A DNA stretch of 64,000 nt from JAIQGF01 sp051006995. Its GTDB lineage: Bacteria; Acidobacteriota; Terriglobia; Terriglobales; Acidobacteriaceae. The notes beneath the pieces were generated by a model. It was given only the letters and a program-made list of their open reading frames with translations, had not been told where the DNA came from and made no database searches. The stretch lies in contig JBPCSQ010000034.1 of NCBI GenBank assembly GCA_051006995.1, forward strand, positions 1 to 64,000, given 5' to 3'. Made by a program: the position numbers and the translations under genes. Shown here piece after piece: positions 61,021 through 64,000 of the stretch. Numbering within the stretch: the stretch's first letter is position 1; each line of letters starts with the position of its first letter.

Positions 61021-63078
61021 CTAATGGCCAGTGGCCGCTAACGGCTGGATCCCCAGCGCCTTGTCCAGCTCCGCCGACTCGTACACCACCCCACCTTTAA
61101 TCACTGTAGTGACGCGCCGGATGTCGCTGATATTCGCCACCGGGTCGCCGTCCACCAGGATCACGTCGGCCAGTTTGCCGGGAGTAATCGAGCCGAGCTG
61201 GCGGTCGCGGCGCATAATGCGCGCCGCGTTCAGCGTCGCAATCTGCAGCACCTTCGCCGCCGGGATGCCGGCCTGAGTGTAGAGCTCGAACTCGCGATCG
61301 AGTTGGAAGCCGGCGAGGCCGTCGGTACCCGCCTCGATGGGAATGCCGGCGCGGTACATCACCCCTACCAGGTTGACCATCGCGCGAAACGAATCGCGGT
61401 AACGCTGCTCCATTCCGGCCGGAGGCGTGAGGCCGCCAATAAGAAATTGCCGGCGGATTTGAACCGGAAAACGGTCGGCGACGGCGGCGAAGGTGGGATC
61501 CACCTGGCCGCGCTTCGCCGTGAACATGCCTTCGAATGCGGCAACGGTTGGATCCAGGCAGGTGTGATGCTGCTGCAGCAGCGCGATGAACTTCTTCATC
61601 GCCGGGCCGTTCTGGTCAATGGTGGCAGCGTACTCGCCGGGAACGGTGAAGCGCGCCGGGGTCCGCGTATCCTGCACCTTGTCGAACAGGAAATTCAGGA
61701 ACAGGAAATTAACGTGCTGGAGTTCGTCGTAGCCTTCGTTGACCGCCTGCTCGGCAGTCATATAGGCGGGGACGTGTCCGCTGACGCGCAGGTCAAGCTT
61801 GTGCGCCTCGGCGGTGATCACCGGCACCAGCTCGGGCTTGATGGAGCTGTAGATTTTGATCTGCTCGTAGCCAAGCTTGGCGTAGCGGTCCACGGCGGCG
61901 CGGGCTTCCTCCGGCGTGTCCACCAGGACCTTGGTGGGGCCGGCGAAGGGGCCGCGGCCGTCCATGAGGCCGGCCATGACGACGCGCGGCCCGACAGCCG
62001 TGCCGTCATCGAAGCTCTTGCGCATGGCGAGCAGCTTGTCGGTGTCGTTGCCGAGGTCGCGGACGCTGGTGACGCCACTGGCCATGTGGAGCATGCCGTC
62101 GTCGGTATCGAGATGGACGTGCATGTCCCAGAGGCCGGGGAGCAGCGACTTGCCGGCGGCATTGATGATCTGCGCGCCTGTCGGAATCTTGGCAGACGCA
62201 TCGGGCGCGACCTGCTCGATCTTGTCACCCTTGATGACGACGGTCATGCCGGGCTTGACCGAAGCGGATTCGGAGTCGAACAGGCGGGCGTGCTGGATGA
62301 CGAGCGGGCCAGCGGGCTTGTGGGCGAGGCTGCGGGCGAGCTCACGGTTGCGTTTCGCCAACTCCTCGTCCTGAACTTTGTCGAGCACCGGCAACATGTC
62401 TTCCCACCCGGAGCGGATCATGGAGAACCATCCGAAAACCTGGGCGAAATACTGGCCGTCCTCGTCCAGCCAAACGTAGGCGGGGCTAAACCCAAAACCG
62501 GTAATGGCGTACTGAACCACGCGCTGCTTCTGGTTGTTGGCGGAGACTTCGCGGTCGCCCACGCGCTCCACGCTTGCGTCGCCTGCGGGAAGAAGCGCCA
62601 GGTGGTGGCCGGGCGCTTTCAGCGCGGCACGCACCAGCGCCGCCGTCTCCTCGGGCGGGCCATCCATGCTGGCGTAAAAGGCAGGAGCGTTGAGCTTGCG
62701 GTCGCCGCTTTCCGCCCGGTTCTTCCACTGAGCGCGGCCCTGCTCGAAAGTGAACTGCTCGTCCACAGGCCCCTTGTAGTATTCGTTGCCCTGGATGTGC
62801 TCGAAGATAGGAAAGCCGTCGTCTCCGACGCGCATCTGGCTGCGTACGCGCGGACCGCGGCCGCGGTCGTTGAACTCGAAGCAGGATTGGGTTGCACCCT
62901 GCTCGTGCCAGACGGTCATGATTCCGGCGCGATTGCCGGCCAGCAGCGCCGTGTATTTCGTTGCATTAGCGGGAGATTGGTCGCAGGGAGCGGCCGTCGG
63001 CGTAGACGGCGGCTGGCCCGTCTGCGCCGCCGCCGCGCTTAACAAGATTACTGCAATGCAAAAACGATGAATTCGCAC
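61021..63078 (-). CDS. Exported amidohydrolase family protein with an extra N-terminal domain
   Basis: The 685-aa product starts at GTG 63078 (GGAGG upstream) with a signal peptide (CIAVILLSAAAAQTG). The first about 260 residues form an unassigned beta-rich domain. From about 290 the metal-dependent amidohydrolase core follows: LLPGLWDMHVHLDTDDGMLHMASGVTSVRDLGND with HxH ligands, then YEQIKIYSSI, LRVSGHVPAYM, DELQHVNFL, and IEAGTDGLAG with the last Asp. Such proteins cleave amides or peptides in the periplasm. The substrate is unknown. Confidence 0.9.
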   Translation of the reverse strand: MRIHRFCIAVILLSAAAAQTGQPPSTPTAAPCDQSPANATKYTALLAGNRAGIMTVWHEQGATQSCFEFNDRGRGPRVRSQMRVGDDGFPIFEHIQGNEYYKGPVDEQFTFEQGRAQWKNRAESGDRKLNAPAFYASMDGPPEETAALVRAALKAPGHHLALLPAGDASVERVGDREVSANNQKQRVVQYAITGFGFSPAYVWLDEDGQYFAQVFGWFSMIRSGWEDMLPVLDKVQDEELAKRNRELARSLAHKPAGPLVIQHARLFDSESASVKPGMTVVIKGDKIEQVAPDASAKIPTGAQIINAAGKSLLPGLWDMHVHLDTDDGMLHMASGVTSVRDLGNDTDKLLAMRKSFDDGTAVGPRVVMAGLMDGRGPFAGPTKVLVDTPEEARAAVDRYAKLGYEQIKIYSSIKPELVPVITAEAHKLDLRVSGHVPAYMTAEQAVNEGYDELQHVNFLFLNFLFDKVQDTRTPARFTVPGEYAATIDQNGPAMKKFIALLQQHHTCLDPTVAAFEGMFTAKRGQVDPTFAAVADRFPVQIRRQFLIGGLTPPAGMEQRYRDSFRAMVNLVGVMYRAGIPIEAGTDGLAGFQLDREFELYTQAGIPAAKVLQIATLNAARIMRRDRQLGSITPGKLADVILVDGDPVANISDIRRVTTVIKGGVVYESAELDKALGIQPLAATGH

Positions 63079-63095
63079 ACAACCTCCGTCACATT

Positions 63096-63104
63096 TTTTC
63101 CACA
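63096..63104 (+). promoter_or_regulatory. DnaA-box-like TTTTCCACA
   Basis: TTTTCCACA fits the broad DnaA-box consensus TTWTNCACA. It lies in the AT-rich gap upstream of the amidohydrolase. Confidence 0.4.
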
Positions 63105-63212
63105 GTTTTGCTGGTTTGTTTTCAGTGGTTTGCAACGCTCCTTATCACCGGCCACCCGTAAACGACTCAGTCAATGGCACTTGTCGGAAGTGCGTTATCT
63201 TAAAGCTATATA

Positions 63213-63221
63213 GTTTTCCAC
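63213..63221 (+). promoter_or_regulatory. DnaA-box-like TTTTCCACA, second copy
   Basis: An identical TTTTCCACA motif sits four bases before the parS palindrome, in the same orientation as the first copy. Confidence 0.4.
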
Positions 63222-63224
63222 AAA

Positions 63225-63240
63225 TGTTCCACGTGGAACA
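63225..63240. promoter_or_regulatory. parS: parS centromere site
   Basis: TGTTCCACGTGGAACA is a perfect 16-bp palindrome that agrees at every fixed position with the bacterial parS consensus TGTTNCACGTGNAACA, bound by ParB/Spo0J. It lies directly 3' of the dipeptidase stop codon. Such sites usually cluster around the replication origin. Confidence 0.85.
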
Positions 63241-64000
63241 TTACGCCGTCCCCCAGATGTCCGCCAGCACGCGGTGAAAGTTGCCGCCGAGGACCTTGGC
63301 GATCACCGACGATCCGTAGCCGCGCTTCGCCAACCCTTCAGCAACCTTTCGCAATTTGTCAGGGCCGTTGAGTTCGGGCACAAAAGGCATGCGGTCCTCG
63401 CCGGGGGCGGAGATGCCGGCCTTCTTGCGCGCGGCCACCATCTCCTCGAACTGCTTGCGCTGCTCGTCGTTGAGCACCACCGCCTCGACGGAATTGTCGG
63501 TGCCGATGCCGACGTGGTCTTCGCCGCAGACCTTCAGCGCGTAGGCGATGTGCTGGAGCACGTCGTCGGCGGTGGGGACTTTGGGTGAGGCGCAAAGATA
63601 CGGCATGAAATAGACGCCCATGACGCCACCGCGATCGACAAGCGCGCGCATTTCGCGGTCGTCCTTGTTGCGCGGATGGCGGAACACGCCATTGCATCCG
63701 CTATGCGTGATCAGCACCGGCTTCTTGGACACGGCGATACCGTCGGCAGTGGTCTGCTGGCCGCAATGGCTCAGGTCCACCGCGATGCCGAGTTCGTTCA
63801 TCCTGGCCACCGCTTCCCGGCCGCGCGTACTGAGACCGGCGTTGGCCGGCTCCAGGCAGCCGTCGCCCAGCAGACTGCGCAGGTTGTACGACATCTGGAT
63901 GATGCGCACCCCCAGGCCGTGGAAAAGCTCCAGCCGCGACAGGTCCTCCTCGAACGGGCCGGTGTACTGGAACCCGAGGATGATGCCCATCTTGCCCTCG
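63241..64000 (-). CDS. Membrane dipeptidase (M19 renal-dipeptidase family), 5' end off the right edge
   Basis: The visible 253 residues run open through the right edge (EGKMGIILGFQ). They show GVRIIQMSYNLRSLLGDGCLEPANAGLSTRGREAVARMNELGIAVDLSH with metal-binding His, VLITHSGCNGVFRHPRNKDD, and HVGIGTDNSVEAVVL. This is the M19 peptidase core that binds two zinc ions and cleaves dipeptides. The 5' part with the signal peptide and first ligands lies outside. The stop codon abuts the parS site. Confidence 0.9.
   Translation of the reverse strand, partial: EGKMGIILGFQYTGPFEEDLSRLELFHGLGVRIIQMSYNLRSLLGDGCLEPANAGLSTRGREAVARMNELGIAVDLSHCGQQTTADGIAVSKKPVLITHSGCNGVFRHPRNKDDREMRALVDRGGVMGVYFMPYLCASPKVPTADDVLQHIAYALKVCGEDHVGIGTDNSVEAVVLNDEQRKQFEEMVAARKKAGISAPGEDRMPFVPELNGPDKLRKVAEGLAKRGYGSSVIAKVLGGNFHRVLADIWGTA

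Noticed and set aside
1..64000. tRNA, rRNA, CRISPR arrays, insertion sequences, prophage or antiphage islands
   Set aside because: No cloverleaf, rRNA core sequence, regular spacer array, transposase or phage gene was recognised in any gap or frame.

Overview
The window reads as a chromosomal segment of a GC-rich, Gram-negative soil-type bacterium, most probably an Acidobacteriota member. This is inferred from an lpxB gene, the style of multihaem cytochrome and chemotaxis genes, and dense families of short intergenic repeats. No rRNA, tRNA, insertion sequence, phage or CRISPR array was seen.

Region 1 (1-6.0 kb) is a respiratory and regulatory block. A minus-strand operon encodes a 19-haem c-type cytochrome, a cytochrome b membrane subunit and an 11-haem cytochrome that runs off the left edge. 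Upstream lie two Crp/Fnr paralogues with Fnr-like cysteines: one full length, and one that stops before the DNA-binding domain. Five GTGA-N6-TCAC palindromes lie in the gaps between 4.4 and 6.84 kb: three before the cytochrome operon, one before the truncated regulator and one before a 765-aa lipoprotein. The recognition helix of the full-length regulator is Crp-like (SRETVTR), so protein and sites fit one local regulon.

Region 2 (6.3-24.4 kb) is mixed: a decayed PEBP gene, the lipoprotein, a structured leader with a 37-aa membrane peptide, an S1/P1-type nuclease, an ankyrin protein, a mucin-like Thr/Ser protein, methyltransferases, an APC permease, a membrane-anchored Clp-N protein, a saccharopine-dehydrogenase-like protein, DoxX, a DUF892 protein, a fused 2-oxoacid dehydrogenase E1, a phosphoglycolate phosphatase and a fatty-acid-hydroxylase-like protein.

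Region 3 (24.5-45.3 kb) is uvrB followed by signalling genes: a response regulator, an unusual chemoreceptor, a pseudo-receiver/H-box protein, a Dcp peptidase, a coupled kinase - receiver - NtrC-type operon, and a chemotaxis operon (TonB-like protein, chemoreceptor, CheW, CheR, CheA, CheB, CheY, CheX) with overlapping start and stop codons. No flagellar or pilus genes are in view.

Region 4 (45.3-64 kb) holds metabolic, transport and envelope genes: SRPBCC protein, threonine aldolase, HemW-like protein, ABC exporter, EamA transporter, LpxB, an M1-peptidase-like protein without its zinc site, an NDUFAF7-type methyltransferase, an aromatic amino acid decarboxylase, 3-hydroxyacyl-CoA dehydrogenase, a hemerythrin-like protein, an amidohydrolase and a membrane dipeptidase cut by the right edge. 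A perfect 16-bp parS palindrome with DnaA-box-like motifs lies at 63.1-63.24 kb, suggesting the origin-proximal part of the chromosome.

Many gene boundaries carry short repetitive words, often as inverted pairs. One such foldback is inserted in frame inside the EamA transporter gene, and another pair flanks cheW.
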